Positions 21,761 to 34,592 of a stretch of 64,000 bases of DNA are shown in pieces; the stretch's first letter is position 1; each line of letters opens with the position of its first letter. The notes beneath the pieces were generated by a model. That model was not told the origin of the DNA, did not search any database, and was given only the letters and a program-made list of their open reading frames with translations. Origin of the DNA: Haemonchus contortus (lineage: Eukaryota; Nematoda; Chromadorea; Rhabditida; Trichostrongylidae); contig LS997566.1 of assembly GCA_000469685.2 (NCBI GenBank), positions 19,465,045-19,529,044 on the forward strand. The letters run 5' to 3'. The translations under genes and the position numbers were made by a program.

Positions 21761-24700
21761 TATAATTCTTCAGCAGATGGCGGTATGCGTTGAATTGGTA
21801 TCTTCTTGAATATTCCTGGAAAGCTACCTAAAAACCTAGAAGAAGTTGCAACAAGCAGCATATCGATGACCCTATTCTCATCACTTCCACCGGGATTATG
21901 GTGCTAAAATACCGGAAAAGCAACTGTTCTGACTCTTATAAGAAATTAAGTGATAAAATGAAGAATGGAAGTTCTTCCAACTTTTTCATAACTTCAATTC
22001 CAATAGCTCATCTTTTTTCCTCTTTTATCGCTCATCCTTATCTCTAAATTGGTTCTTATTTTGTTGATTTGCGACTTACATTACTTGAGATAAAGATCAA
22101 TATGTTGCGAAATTCGCAGCGTTTTACACAGTTGATAACACAGTGTCATGTTTCGTCTTACGTATTAAGTCAAGTCTGTATAGCAGACGCTTTGTGTCTT
22201 TTCGTCTACTGTTTGTGTTCGAAGATTGTATCGATATAAGAGCAAAACGAGTTTGCCCCTCGTGTGACCGTCAGCGAGCGCGCGCCTAGGTGTCCAGTAT
22301 TGCGTCGAATCGGAAGTGATCGGCATCTGCTATGGAGTGATATGATGATGAACTTCAGGCGATTCTCCATGAAAGTTAAACATCTTGAAGACGTTTTTCA
22401 CTGCGAGGCTTAGCCAGTACAATACATATTACCCCATTAAGAATTCTTAAGTAGTGGTGCGATCTTATGAGTGTAATCGGGCAGTCGAATTTCACAGACT
22501 GGCCTATCAGTAGTGACTTAGGTATAAAGCAGAGTTACCACTCCTTGTGGACATTGTGCTCAATTTTTTCGCGAGGTTTTTTTTATTTCAGTAAGGTACA
22601 GCTATAGATATCGCTCAGTGGAAGGTGATATGGCGTGGATACTTGTCTCTAATTATTTTTTTCTAATTTTTTTTTTGCATTGTAACAGAGTTGGGCGATT
22701 CTAGGCGTTTCCCGGGAAGGAGTGATATGCAGGAATCAAATAAGTAGTCGCGTTGAAGCAATAAGACTAGACTACTGTTCATACCTTCAGGTTTATTCTT
22801 AGTGGTTCCATTCAAACCTGAACGAAATGATTACGGCTGTGGTCGGTAATGAATATGGGCTCATCCCAATCGTGTTTCGATTCCCAGATCTGATAACCCT
22901 AGAACTCGTATCTCTCATAACTTGTCTAATGTTCCGCAATCCAAAAGACATATTTTGAGCAATTTCACACTTTATTCTCATTCAAACCGAGGAAAATTTC
23001 ATAACTGTATTTTTATTAGCAATATAGATTACACACAACAAGAAAAGTGATTTAAATGCTAGATATAGTACAAATCTATCATTTTAGATAATACCACGTT
23101 TTCTCTGCTCGTCCACAGAGTAGCAGTAAAGTTCGCATTCCTAAATGTTGTACTTTCAATTGTATAATATAGTGTTATGCAACTTTCAAGGATCTGGGTT
23201 TAATTTGCATGAAAGAGCGGGTCGATTAGCAAGACCCAGTTTCTGCAGTGAGCGCTGGTCTCCCGGAACGGAGACCCATCATTGATATCAGAATTGGCGA
23301 TCCTTTACCGACCACATTTTGAAAACTGACAAAAACGAGACGAAAATATCGTAGCAGCGGTCACCCCTATGTAAAAGTAAGAAACGTTTTGCAGTACAAC
23401 TATCCTTTTTTCCCAAGTGGCAGATGTGGAATGGTCAGGAACGTTGCAGGAAGTGTGTGGAATGAGGCTGACGATAATATGGCTTTATGGGGCCTCGCCC
23501 ACTCCCGGACAAAAAGGTCTATGAATGTCTTGTTCTTCGTTCTCGACTTCTTCCCGTTATGACGACATATAGAAAGTGATTTATAGGTAACTTAATTTTG
23601 TGAGGCCTTCAAGTGTTGCAGCTGATGTTTTCGTAGGCAACGTGCAGGTAGGAGATTTTATGAAGTCAAACTGTCGCTCCCTTCGAAATTTATCCGAAAT
23701 TGGTTTCCTAAAGTTCTCAGAAAGCCGCATCGCTGAATAGGGGAAGGATTGAGGGAACCCCATGCTTTTGGAACGCGTAGGAGCCATTGGTACCTCTTCC
23801 TGAAGAAAGTGGCGCCAGTAACAAAGTAGTGCCCTACACCATTGAATGAATAGGAATATGAATGGGATCACAACTGGTCTGAAATGTCATACGAACACCT
23901 GTCATTTTTATCGGAAAGAAATGGATGTAGCGATTCCCCTTTGTCCCACACTTTGCATTAGAAGAAACCCGAAGCATACGTAAACTGTATCGAAAAGGTG
24001 AAAACGCTCCGTCTGCGTGAGTTTCCCCAGAAAACCGTCTGCCATTCGAATGTTCACGCTTTTCGTTGTAACACTGTGAAGTGAATGGTTGCCTTCCGTT
24101 GTCAGCCATGAAAGAACATTTCATGTGGAACGGTTGCTGCGGCCCTCCGCTGACTAGTTAGTGAGGAAGAGAACGAATGTAAACATAAACCAAATAGATA
24201 CGTAGAGGTTCTTCGTTTTGTCTATTGTTCCTTAGGCCGTTTTACCCCATGTATCCTCAAAGTTCTGCCCAATCTGCAGAAGGAAGTGGCGGAAAACCTC
24301 ACAGGCAACTTGGTTGATAGATGTGTGCTCTGCTGATTGAACAGACATGAGCCTTTAGGAAATCAATTAAAACGATTACCTGTTTGGTACGAGGTGATCT
24401 CCAGAGGTTGAAGTCGAGTTCCGGGCAGTAGGGAAATATGTACGGCTCGCACTGATCGGTATTTGTGAAGCGATTGACCTATAAATCAAAACTGAAACTT
24501 TTGCAGGAAACCTGACTGAACCCTGACTAATGAAATGATTCGTAGAGAGGTGCACTTTCACAGCGTCAAGATGAACAGAGAAACGCGTTCTCGCAATTGG
24601 GTTTTTGATGCGATTCACACATCACTCTCTAGCTTCCAACATCAAGGTCCTAATTCTTATTTTCTAACACCAAGTAATTCATTTCGAGATTTCTCACGAA

Positions 24701-27700
24701 AGGAACCCCTGAGTATCTGCGGGAGCAGCATTTTGCCCACGTAGCATGCCCTATAATAACAATTCTTTTGATAGCGTTGATAACCCAGAAAAAGATATAT
24801 GAAGATGGCGTGAACGACGTAGGTCTATGGCTTTCCCCTCCATATAATTGACAGCTTCATAGTGCAATGTTTTCGCAATTTTGAAGGCACTGGATTTACT
24901 GCAGAAACTTTGCTACTTCGAATGGCTTTGCTACTTTGCTATTCACTGATTGATTGATTCCATTTATGTGACAACTCAACTAGTGAATAGTGTGGTAAAG
25001 GTCATTTGGCCCGGATACGAAAATTCGTGCGAAATTCGGCGAGAGTTTTTGACAAACATACGTTCGCATATGGTCTTCGGTCCATAAGGGGAAACTATAC
25101 ATCATTCTAAGTGATAAGGACTGCTATATGCAAAAAAAGTTGCCAAAATGCGATTTTTGCGGTAGAAACTGGTTTCAGATCAGTCAATGGATCAATTCAA
25201 CGAAAAGCTTGGAGTTTCAACAGCGTTTTGAAGTGATTAGTACAACGTTGAAGGCGTGTCGGAGTTTCTCAGCAGTTTCTCAGTGAGCTAGGGATTAGTT
25301 CTCGGCCCCCTTATGGCCCCTAGCAACCAAGGAACTCTTCTTCTTAATTTTTTCACCCATATGAAGTCTTCAAAGGGAACTGGCGTAGATAGTGGCTGCT
25401 TCCACAGGTTCACTGGCGCCTTAGTTGATGTGTTGTCTTTTAGGAGCAAATTAGCTGTTCTGCTACTCTGAGGCTTGTCCATATATACCCTACCAATCTC
25501 AAATCCATTGCATTACTTTCTATCATTCGCAGTTATCAGTAGTCTCCAAAAAATAGCCCAAAAACTCACTCGTCTGAACCAACGGTGCACTTTCTGCGCA
25601 GGATCGCGGCTGTTGAGCGTGACGTTGGGGCAACCGTTCACAATTAGGTCATGCCAAAGTATAAATGGCATCGGATCACATCCTCGAGCGGGTGATCCAA
25701 TTGGGCATGCACAGAGCTGAAATCAAAGTCGATAAAAATCGAAAAGGGCGAGATGAAAGGAAAACTACTTTTTTCTCCGAATCCCACATTAATTCGTTAA
25801 GGGAGTTGACCTAAATCCATCATCAGAAACTTGCTTAGGAGAGCGAGAAGAAAATGGAAAAATGAAGTGATCGTGATCGTTTGTTTTAAGTTCGGGATGT
25901 TTCTTGCTGAAGGAGGTGGGCATGTTTGGCAAAGTACTGAGGATTGATAGGATACGCCATTTTGCTCTTGCCACATTCAATGGAGCTCTGAATGGAATGC
26001 GCTTATACGTTGATCTCAGCCCTGTTGGGGCCGTTTTATCCTTAGCTGTTCCATGTAAAACCTTCTCCTACACCTGATAAATTTATGAAATGACTAAAAT
26101 TCCAGAATTCTAGGGCGGGGGGACTTCATTCTGTTCTTAATTGAAAAAATCGAAAAATATAAATATTAATTCAGGTATTTCACCATCGTAGGAGTACACG
26201 ACAATCCGAATGCGGATTTCGTCCTAGCAGAGAGATTAAGTAATTCCTCGAAGTTAGTTTTGTTCTGATCCCAAACCCGTTCGGTATAATGAAGGTGCCA
26301 GTTTGTACACACCAGACTTCCTATCTTACCTTAGATGCAGGCTACATGCCCTCTACTTGTGCTCCAAATCGCGACTCATATGTACTGGTCTAAGGTAAGG
26401 CTTGTACCCATGATTTGATAGTCTCAAAAAGCTTTCCTTCCGATTACTTCGAGGTGGACGTTGCAAGATGCCACCGGTGCCCTCGGTCCAAGAGATTCAG
26501 AGGAGGAGAGACTACTAGCATGGTTTTGATTCTCGGTAGCTCGGAGCGGCTAGGCTGATTAATAGCACAGCTTGTCTTCCTTAAAGACAATCCTGTGCTC
26601 AGCATGACCCATAATGTGCAACAAAGAATATCTTTCATGCTTCCTAACCAGATTCCGTCCCTGATCATCTCTTCCATGCTGACTCATTAACCTCCCCTCT
26701 TCATTCGCGGGTTACTGGTTTGGGATCTAGCTTTCTCTGAACTGTTGCTGTAGTGAAAGCATATCCCCGACAAAGAGTGAGTTATGGGCATAAATCACCA
26801 ATGCACACCTGCCCTTCTAGTAGGGATTGATAGTAAGCCCTTCCGGAAGGTGTCATGAAATGTGACTGGAGCCATAGCATAATCGAAGCAAGTCATCTAT
26901 GTGACATCTTTGACCTTACATGGTTATCCATGGAATTCGGATGATTGTTCAAGTTTCGAAAGAAGTTGGGTAATCGGTTGTTCCTCAAGTTTTTTGTGAG
27001 TTTTTACGATCGCATTTAAAGCCCCTGCAGGAGGTAGCTCACAGAATGAGCATAGCAATTGTACGATCCTTGAAAGTAATGAGCTCCAAGATTGACTAGA
27101 TTTGTTTACCATTATCATCAGAAAGCAAATTTTAGGAAGTTCTTTTTCTGCATGTGGTGATCAAACAAAGTCACCTCTCTCAGATCTCCTTATTTGCTCT
27201 CTATTTTGCGCATATGTGATAGTAGTTAAGTGCTCTTGGGACCATATTGAGATCAGCTTCATGGGAACAGGCGATGTTATACAAATGATGACCAGATGAG
27301 GTTCAGAATGCTTTTTGAGCTCACTTCCTACTTTGAGAGCAGTAGCAGCGATAAGCTTAATATGTTCTTTGCATTGCGCTCAGTTGAAGTGATCTACAGC
27401 AGGAGGAATCGAAGTGAGGAGTTGATGAGTTTAAAAGAACGACAATTAGCTGAAAACCCATGAGTGAAGATCAAGAGGCAGCGAGAGTTTCACATGCTCG
27501 CAACTTATAAGTTCAGAGGCAACCTCGTGCGTTAGACTAGTTAGCACTGATACTAAGCAGAAAAACTCTCTAAATTCAGCGTTTCTGATTGCCAAGCTTC
27601 GTTATGCACTGAGATACCCTTCGAAGGTATCTACGATTACTAGTGGAAATCTTCGGTTCGGTTCAATAGCCGAAAAACAACCCCTACTCCCAATCATACC

Positions 27701-27928
27701 TAGGTCGGACTCCGCGGGAATGCCGGGGTCCCTCAGAAGCTGCCTAATGTCAGACTTGCCTGTCAAAATTGAATAGGAGTCCTACAGGTCTGTATTTTCG
27801 AGAGGTTAGTCTTATTTACATTCCAATGTCCGAACGGTTCCAAAATCTTCTCGAAAGCATAGGCATCCTCCTAATATGAACAAATAATCCTCATGCTGCC
27901 ATATAAGCTGGAGGACGATGTCACTTAC
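21761..27928. other. 6-kb stretch without recognised gene
   Basis: There are only short, mostly overlapping ORFs (up to 96 codons), none with a familiar domain or clean splice signals on both sides. The sequence is moderately AT-rich with small runs such as TTGATTGATTGA near 24950. Diverged dispersed repeats are likely, but I could not match any to another part of the window. Confidence 0.4.
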
Positions 27929-28390
27929 TTGGCAACCATTTCGTTCTGTGACCACGGCGCAATCTAATCCTGTACAAAGCATAGGCGGACAATTGTCGAC
28001 GATCAGCTTTCCAAGATCGGCAATCACAGACGATTGGCTTCCTGAATCGGGTTTGTAATTTCCATGTTCGTGTCACATCTCATCGCCATTCTTTGATCTT
28101 ATTGTATACAGATCTTTTTCTACCGTAGCAACATTTGCTATGTTTTCTAGCAATAAATTTTTGAATTTTTTTTGCATGATTTCCGTACTTTTCAGTCACT
28201 TCTAATTGAGCTTCTTTTCTCAAATGTAATCAAAATGCTGTAAATTCAGTAAGTGCTGCAATAGGTTCTCAGTTTTTTTAAAAACTCAGCAAAGCTTTGG
28301 AAAGGACCATAAGAACCTACGTTGAGAGTATACTAAAACCGCACAGCCAAGTATTCCACCAGCCAGTAGTAGTTGTAATCGCGATAGCAT
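27929..28390 (-). CDS. Secreted cysteine-rich protein, antistasin-like (3' incomplete)
   Basis: Exon 1 (28390-28321) starts MLSRLQLLLAGGILGCAVLV then YSQ, a clear signal peptide, and ends before a GTAGGT donor in phase 1. Exon 2 (28041-27929) follows a GATTCAG acceptor; C|GA restores an Arg codon. It reads SQSSVIADLGKLIVDN and then CPPMLCTGLDCAVVTERNGC with spacing C-x4-C-x4-C-x8-C, ending at a strong GTAAGTGA donor. The spacing and the GxD...GC pattern resemble antistasin-type protease-inhibitor modules common in nematode secretomes. The completing CxC exon was not placed; a candidate follows an ATATTAG acceptor near 27875 but its phase does not give the Cys frame. Inhibitor function is inferred. 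Confidence 0.5.
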
Positions 28391-31300
28391 ATCTGTACAT
28401 AGTAAATAGTACATAGTAAATAGGGATAGTAGTGACACAGAACTTTTCGCTGTCAATAAAATAGTTTCGATGTTCTCAATATGAAAACCTGTCAGAGATG
28501 ACACAGGTAAGCTGTAGTGACTAGATGGCTACAGACGATAACCTTGTAACATTCCTACGTGCGGAATAAGTGCAATGTCCACAGAAAAAAAAACTTTTGC
28601 TTAGTGTCATGCATATTCAAGAAACATTGGAACCATTTGGGAGACCGTGAAATTGAACCCAAGGTTGGATCCCCTTGTGGACAAAGCAGAATCCTCCAAC
28701 AGGAGACCAAACTGGCTACAGAAGTGGTAGTAATCTTCGATTGAGCAGAAAAATCAGGTTACAAATAATTTGTTCATACAACAGAGCGAGCAAAAATATC
28801 AAGATGTGGGAATAGTAGAAAGCAAGGAATGTGGCTCATATGGGAGTAGGTTTAGAAGACAGATGGAACCAGGAAACGGCGCGCCGTGAAAATAAGCCAG
28901 CTCAAAACTGAATCAGTTATGCGATCGGTAATTATTCGGTATCGCTCTATTCTTTGCCATATCTAGCACCCAAGTAAGACTTGCTTGTGCACTCCGTATA
29001 GATCAATGTGGGTGCAAAATGACCTTGAGCTGAACGACCGTCATGAAGATGCGATTGATTTCGCAGAAAGTGCAGAACGTTCGAAGAAAGTCACGCTCTT
29101 TCCAATTTGCCGAAAAAAAGCTACAAAACGGGATCTAGCGAGATGAGTAGAAATGGTAATGATGAATACTTGACGAAACACAGCTAAGTGGAAGTGGAAG
29201 TGGGGACCGCATGAGGCGAGGAAGTAGCGGCGCCGATGAACGAGCCGGAGATGACGACCACCACCACTTCACCGCTCTGCTATCAGGTTTGGCGCGGAAT
29301 GCGCGAGTGGGGCACAGCAAGGCGAAAACTCGAACGGATTTCGCTCCGCCTTTACACACTTACATACACCACATACAAAGGATGATTGGTTTATAAAGAC
29401 TGCTAGTAGAGGGATTCACTAGTTGTAAAGAAACTTTGTGTAAGTCCCAGACGTGAGTAGACAGATAACCTGCAGCATTCAGGTTCTGTGGGGCTGCCAC
29501 CTACGAGTCGCAGCAACAGATTGCTTATTTCAGTTCGTATGACCTCGTCAAAACTTTTAGTCCATGGTGTATCATCGAGAACGACTTTCCCAGTCCATAA
29601 CGGTTTTCTTCTTTTCTAATGTTGCAGGGTAAGTTACGACCCAAGAAGCCAATCGATCCCAGCTACTGCGTCCACAAACATTACATAGTAACCATGTATG
29701 GTATTCTTCTGTTGAGCTTGCAGCTGCGGAAGTCTGGTATCAATCTTTGGGTCATCCGAAACTGGATTCGGGCGCCTTTCGAATCGAGATTGAAGAATGC
29801 AACAGAGATATCTAGCGAGATCTGCCGTCCGTCCATGAGCCAATCAGGGAATAGATTTTTCTTCATTTGCTATGGTGCCTTTGGGCTAAATTCACAAGGG
29901 ACCATCATGTTATGCGACGGTATTCATGTGAAAGCTGCATCCCCACATTTTCAGTACATAAAGAAACCAGCGAAACCTCGTAGTCATTGAGTAGATTAGT
30001 CGGAGAACACAATGGGCTGTGCCCTGATGGCCGACATATCACCTGTGACGTTTACTCTGACTAGGTGAATTGTCTCACTCGATGCAGACTACACTAATGC
30101 ACATTATCGAAAAATTTCCATAAGATCTCTTCTTTCTGTAGCATACTTGAGGATTTTTACAGGGCATCTCACATCATCCATCGTTCTCAGTTGTCTGAGG
30201 AAACTACCGTCTTTTTTCTCCAAGTCGTAGTTGATAGTATGTTGTAAACGCGAACTTTCAAATTTTAAACCCAAAAAACGGTTCTAATTCACACTTTCTC
30301 CTGATCCTAAAAAGTGGTTGCACTCTTTAGATATGGTCGCACTGCTTTCACTGACTGGGTATTAGTTCATTCACAATGTGATTCTTGAAAATTGAAGTTG
30401 TTGAGAGGAGAAGAACTTGCATCGAACGCACGGCCCCTCTATTAGTTGGCTTGGCCACAATTCTTGGAAATTTCAAAGGGTGCTTTTATAGATGAACAGA
30501 GGTCCTATTAAGCACTCCACTTAAGAATTCGATCGAAGGTCCAATCAAATACAATGAGGGGGAAATTGCGGTAGTACACGTTACGAGTCATCTGAAAACA
30601 AGTAAACAATGGCAGTAGCTGTAGGATTTTTTGAGCTGGGAAATGGTCGCGGTCCTGAATTCCTACTTCCTAGGCTGAAGGAAATCAACCCGATTTGAAG
30701 ATGTGTCTTTTGTGTGATGGAGGGTTCGTGGGCGAGCCTTATATGAAAAAGTAGAAATTAATCAGAACGGCATTGTCAATGAGAAAAATCGGTAGTAACA
30801 ATTAAATTATCAGTGGTTTGAACGAAAGAGGATGATCATCTGTGGGTAAACGAATTTTCATAAGCATTCTTCGCAAGTCTTTTCTATTCCTTATCGCAGT
30901 AGTGCTCATATGTACGTTACGTTGATGAAAACTGGTTGTGTTAACCTTCTTACAGATTTTTTTTTGCAATGTCTGGCTATGTCCACGTTATTACCGAATT
31001 CCTTGTAGCAGTTTGCATAATGCAGATACTTATCCCGAAACACGAGCTACCACGACTACCGAAGGAATATGCTGAACCACAGGGTTCGGAATCAAGAAGA
31101 ACACTTGATAGGCCAATACACCTTTCTTAGTTGAGGAGTTACTTGCATGAGTGCGACTCTCGGTTTTGCAAGTGGCACAGAGCCTGGAATAGCAAGAAAC
31201 CTCAGTGGTGCGTTCACGGACTGCTAAAAACCACATCTTGAACTTCCAGAAAAACGTATCCACCTTGCTGTGTTCTGCAGACTTCCCTAAAGATCTATGT

Positions 31301-31610
31301 GCTGACCTCTCAAAAATAGAGCTTGGGATTAAGCCAATGGATTAGGAGCATATGCCATAAAATGGTAAAGTAAGAAGACCAGCAAGACGTACAAAGTACG
31401 CCATCTCTGCACTACGCGATGCGAAAGTGAAAATAAGATAATTTACGCGAAGCCATGAACAGGACTCGATTCTTGTATGTGTGTTTTTTGAACCCTGTGT
31501 TCTTTTTCCCTTACACTATTGATAATGATAGACCTTGTGAATGACATTTCAGCCATAACTCATCAGTACTCACATCTGATGGGCCAGTTAGGCGATATTG
31601 GCACTGATTA
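28391..31610. other. No confident gene
   Basis: The longest frame (29619-29990, plus, 123 codons) starts at a possible TTGCAG acceptor but matches no family. A GC-richer patch lies at 29190-29360. No transposon ends or RNA genes were recognised. Confidence 0.35.
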
Positions 31611-31612
31611 GT

Positions 31613-31660
31613 TTGGAAGTGAGCCAGTCAGTCGATATCGGCTGACTGGCTCACTTCCAA
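31613..31660. repeat. Perfect 19-bp inverted repeat
   Basis: The arm TTGGAAGTGAGCCAGTCAG (31613-31631) is exactly complementary to 31642-31660, with a 10-nt loop TCGATATCGG that is itself nearly palindromic. A diverged half-copy (GGGCCAGTTAGGCGATATTGG) lies just upstream at about 31580-31600. It could extrude as a cruciform. Confidence 0.8.
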
Positions 31661-32385
31661 GTGAGCAGTTTGGGAGGGCAAGTACGACCTCGGAAGTGCA
31701 AGCAATGAGGAGCATGCTGTTGCGTGATCAGTGTCCTGCAGATACTCACGAACACAACATTGTAATTGTTTATAGATTCAACTGTGAATTGGAAAAAAAG
31801 AACACATTTTCATTCCATAGGCGATCTTCGTGAGCGTCGCATTACTAGTGTAGACGAATATTCATCTGTAAAAAACACAGCGTCACATAATCGACAACGT
31901 GGGGTCTCCGCACATTCCCTAACGATTCAAGTTCTCCGTGGCATTTGGGTAGTTATCAGAGAAAGATCGAAAAAGTGACATGAAGCAATAAGTTGCAATG
32001 CTGAGATAGGTAGGTAGGTAAGAAGTTTTCTACTTCCAAGAAATTTAACAACAAAGAGATGGTAAAGCACTAGCTATATATTACGCAGAATGATTTCTTC
32101 CAGGGTTATGCTCAGACCACCGAATTCCTTTGTTTTGGAGCATAGCATGCTTTTGAAGCGAATTCCTTTTGTTTTGGAGCAACGATATAGATTCTGATAA
32201 AAGACTGTTCAATCTGGTCCTGCGAACTGTCCATGTACTTTGCGTGCACTGCGTTAATTCAGCAGGAAATGATTCTGGGTCACTGTGGTCATTCAATAAG
32301 AGTTGTATGCTCATGTATGTGTTTCGAACTGTTGATCTTAAATCAACAACCTAAATTTGCACAGCTCTGGGAATTAAGTTACGGG

Positions 32386-33905
32386 AGCATTTTTTGCGTA
32401 GGATATGAGATTTTGTCGCTCATGTATAAAGGGCGAGTCATTTCTGTAGATGTGGAGCGATGGAAAAGCAGTAACGAAATGGACTCGCACGCGTAGCACG
32501 AGGGTCTGCAACATCTGGGGATGTCTGGTCCTGTGTATCAATTTGCTTTGCATTTCCATGGAATGAATACTTAACTCTTGAGAAACTGTCTCAGATCCTC
32601 CATACCAACAGCTATCTGCAGTCCTAGCTCGGTATAAGGAACATCGGAAACCTTCTTCCGAAAAAATGCTGTATTGCCCCTTTTCAGGCCTCAAAGTTTC
32701 CGGTGCAGCATAGTTGCTGTTTCTGCCAATGTTCAGTATTGTTTGCTCAATATGAAATTCCTCGAGGTCAGTCAGCTCTCTCCGCTTGGCGCTGTGTACT
32801 GTCGCAGAGGTTGATTTCTTCCGAACAAGTACGATGGTCCCCTCACAAGGGGAAGGCATTTGTAGGGCTGTTGCAAAGCCCTTAACTTAGTGACTTGTCC
32901 TAGTCTTTTTCACCCATAAAAACAACAAGTATTAGAGTGCTTTATTCACAAAATTTGATATGTCGTTAACGACAACGTTCGTAAATGTCCTATGGAGATC
33001 GAGAACGCTGTAGTAGTGACCACTGCTCGAGTACACCTCGGGGAGAAAATTCGCAACTTTTTGTAGTCATGCAAAAAATAATGAGTAGTTCTAAAAGGAA
33101 GGCTTATCCAACTTTCATGGCTCCACTCGTTAGCACTGCTCCTGTTGTCCATGATCACTCCCTTCTTTGATATTGCAGAAAATATTCACACTTTTCCATG
33201 CCGTTTATCAGTAATGGAATTGGAGAAAAATCAAGAGAAATTGCAGATCCCCGGTTTTTTTCGTACTACAGCCCTACAGCACGGCTCCTCATTTCAACTG
33301 AAGCGAAATGGCCATTGTGATAGGTGAGATCTTATCCTCACGCATTGTTCTCACTGCATAGAACACTTCTGCTCTGGAGGTTTTGAATTTGATGTCATGT
33401 GGAGCCATGGAAAGCCCATCGATTATTAAACCAATGTTTCATTAGTGAAGTTGTAGGTTTATTACTGTAAGCATTATGCTATGCTTCGGAAGTGTTTCGT
33501 AGTGAAGAAGTAATTCCATTTAAAAAGGTATGTCCCATTTGACGAGTGATCCAAGTCCTTTCTCACCACAGTGCAAGGAGCAGTACAAGTAACCGTACTA
33601 CCGCATTCAATATTTGGTATAGAGGAACTTCCCTCTCCGAGTCAGAAAAGGTTGGGACTGGGCCTCATCTAACACTATGAACTATGTTCCTTATGGTCTG
33701 GAGGCATGGGAGGTGTGAATCTATTATTTTGCAAGGCCAGGTCATATTTTATAAAGATAGAAAGCGAATTTGAACCTTCAGGCTACACTTGCGATTCTAG
33801 TGCCTTAGCTGCTGCGCAATCGTTTCAGATCTGCCGCAAATGTGACTCGCCCTCGATACATGCTCGACAGAACCTTAGATCATGTGAAAGGAATGCGCCC
33901 GTAAC
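32386..33905. repeat. Short dispersed repeat in inverted orientation
   Basis: About 60 bp at 32386-32447 is the diverged reverse complement of 33842-33905. Both encode a similar peptide (SPFIHERQN / SPSIHARQN, then NAPVT) on opposite strands. The ORFs around them (161 codons minus at 32859-32374; 118 codons plus at 33706-34062) probably reflect this repeat. No known family was recognised. Confidence 0.45.
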
Positions 33906-34475
33906 GTTGTTCCCAAAGCCGTTTTGCAGGTTTGGAATGTGGATTCGAGACCAGCATTATAAAACCTATCTGGGGGCATACATGACGCATGAGGCTTTTC
34001 TCACAGTTCCTTCAGGTTCTTTAGAGCTCTCCCCAACCATAAGTGAAAATATCAACGAGTAACGTGATTAGCGAGCCTGATTATTAACCTCTAAACTCAA
34101 GAACAACGTCCCAGACGTTGAGGCAGCAACGAGTTATGCCTGGCGAAAAATGTGACTGCATAAAGGGTATTCCTGCAAATGTTAGAAAGACATGAAAGGT
34201 GAGAGCCTCGACCCTGAGAAAGTCTTGCTACAAAATTATTACATAGGGATTCTGGATCGGCAAAGATCATCACGTTGTGGTAGAGGTGATGACGTTTTCT
34301 TGTCGTAGAGCTTGTAATTTACTAGGAATACTTGCATCCTAAGTAGGACGATGAAAAGGTTCAAGCAACAGAGTGAGAAAGCATTCTCGAAGAAGTTGGC
34401 AGAGAACCAAGTGAAGAACATCGATTGAAACCTGTCTGCAAGGAATGCGTTGAGTGATGCCTCGAAGCCTCTCAC

Positions 34476-34592
34476 CTTTTTCTCCCACGCTGCTGCTCGT
34501 ACACGGTTTTCGTCGTTTCGTGGTCCCCAAAGGTAGAAATCTGGTTTGTATAAAGCTCGAAGAGGTACTTTTCTTCGAATCATGTATGCGGT
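34476..34592 (-). CDS. SLC6 cytoplasmic C-tail exon
   Basis: The exon has a GTTACAG acceptor, a GTGAGA donor, phase 0/0 and 39 codons: [20 protein letters not shown] followed by [19 protein letters not shown]. The Pro-x4-WGP-x-NxxNR pattern is the usual SLC6 tail after TM12. The coding must continue in a further exon not located. Confidence 0.75.
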
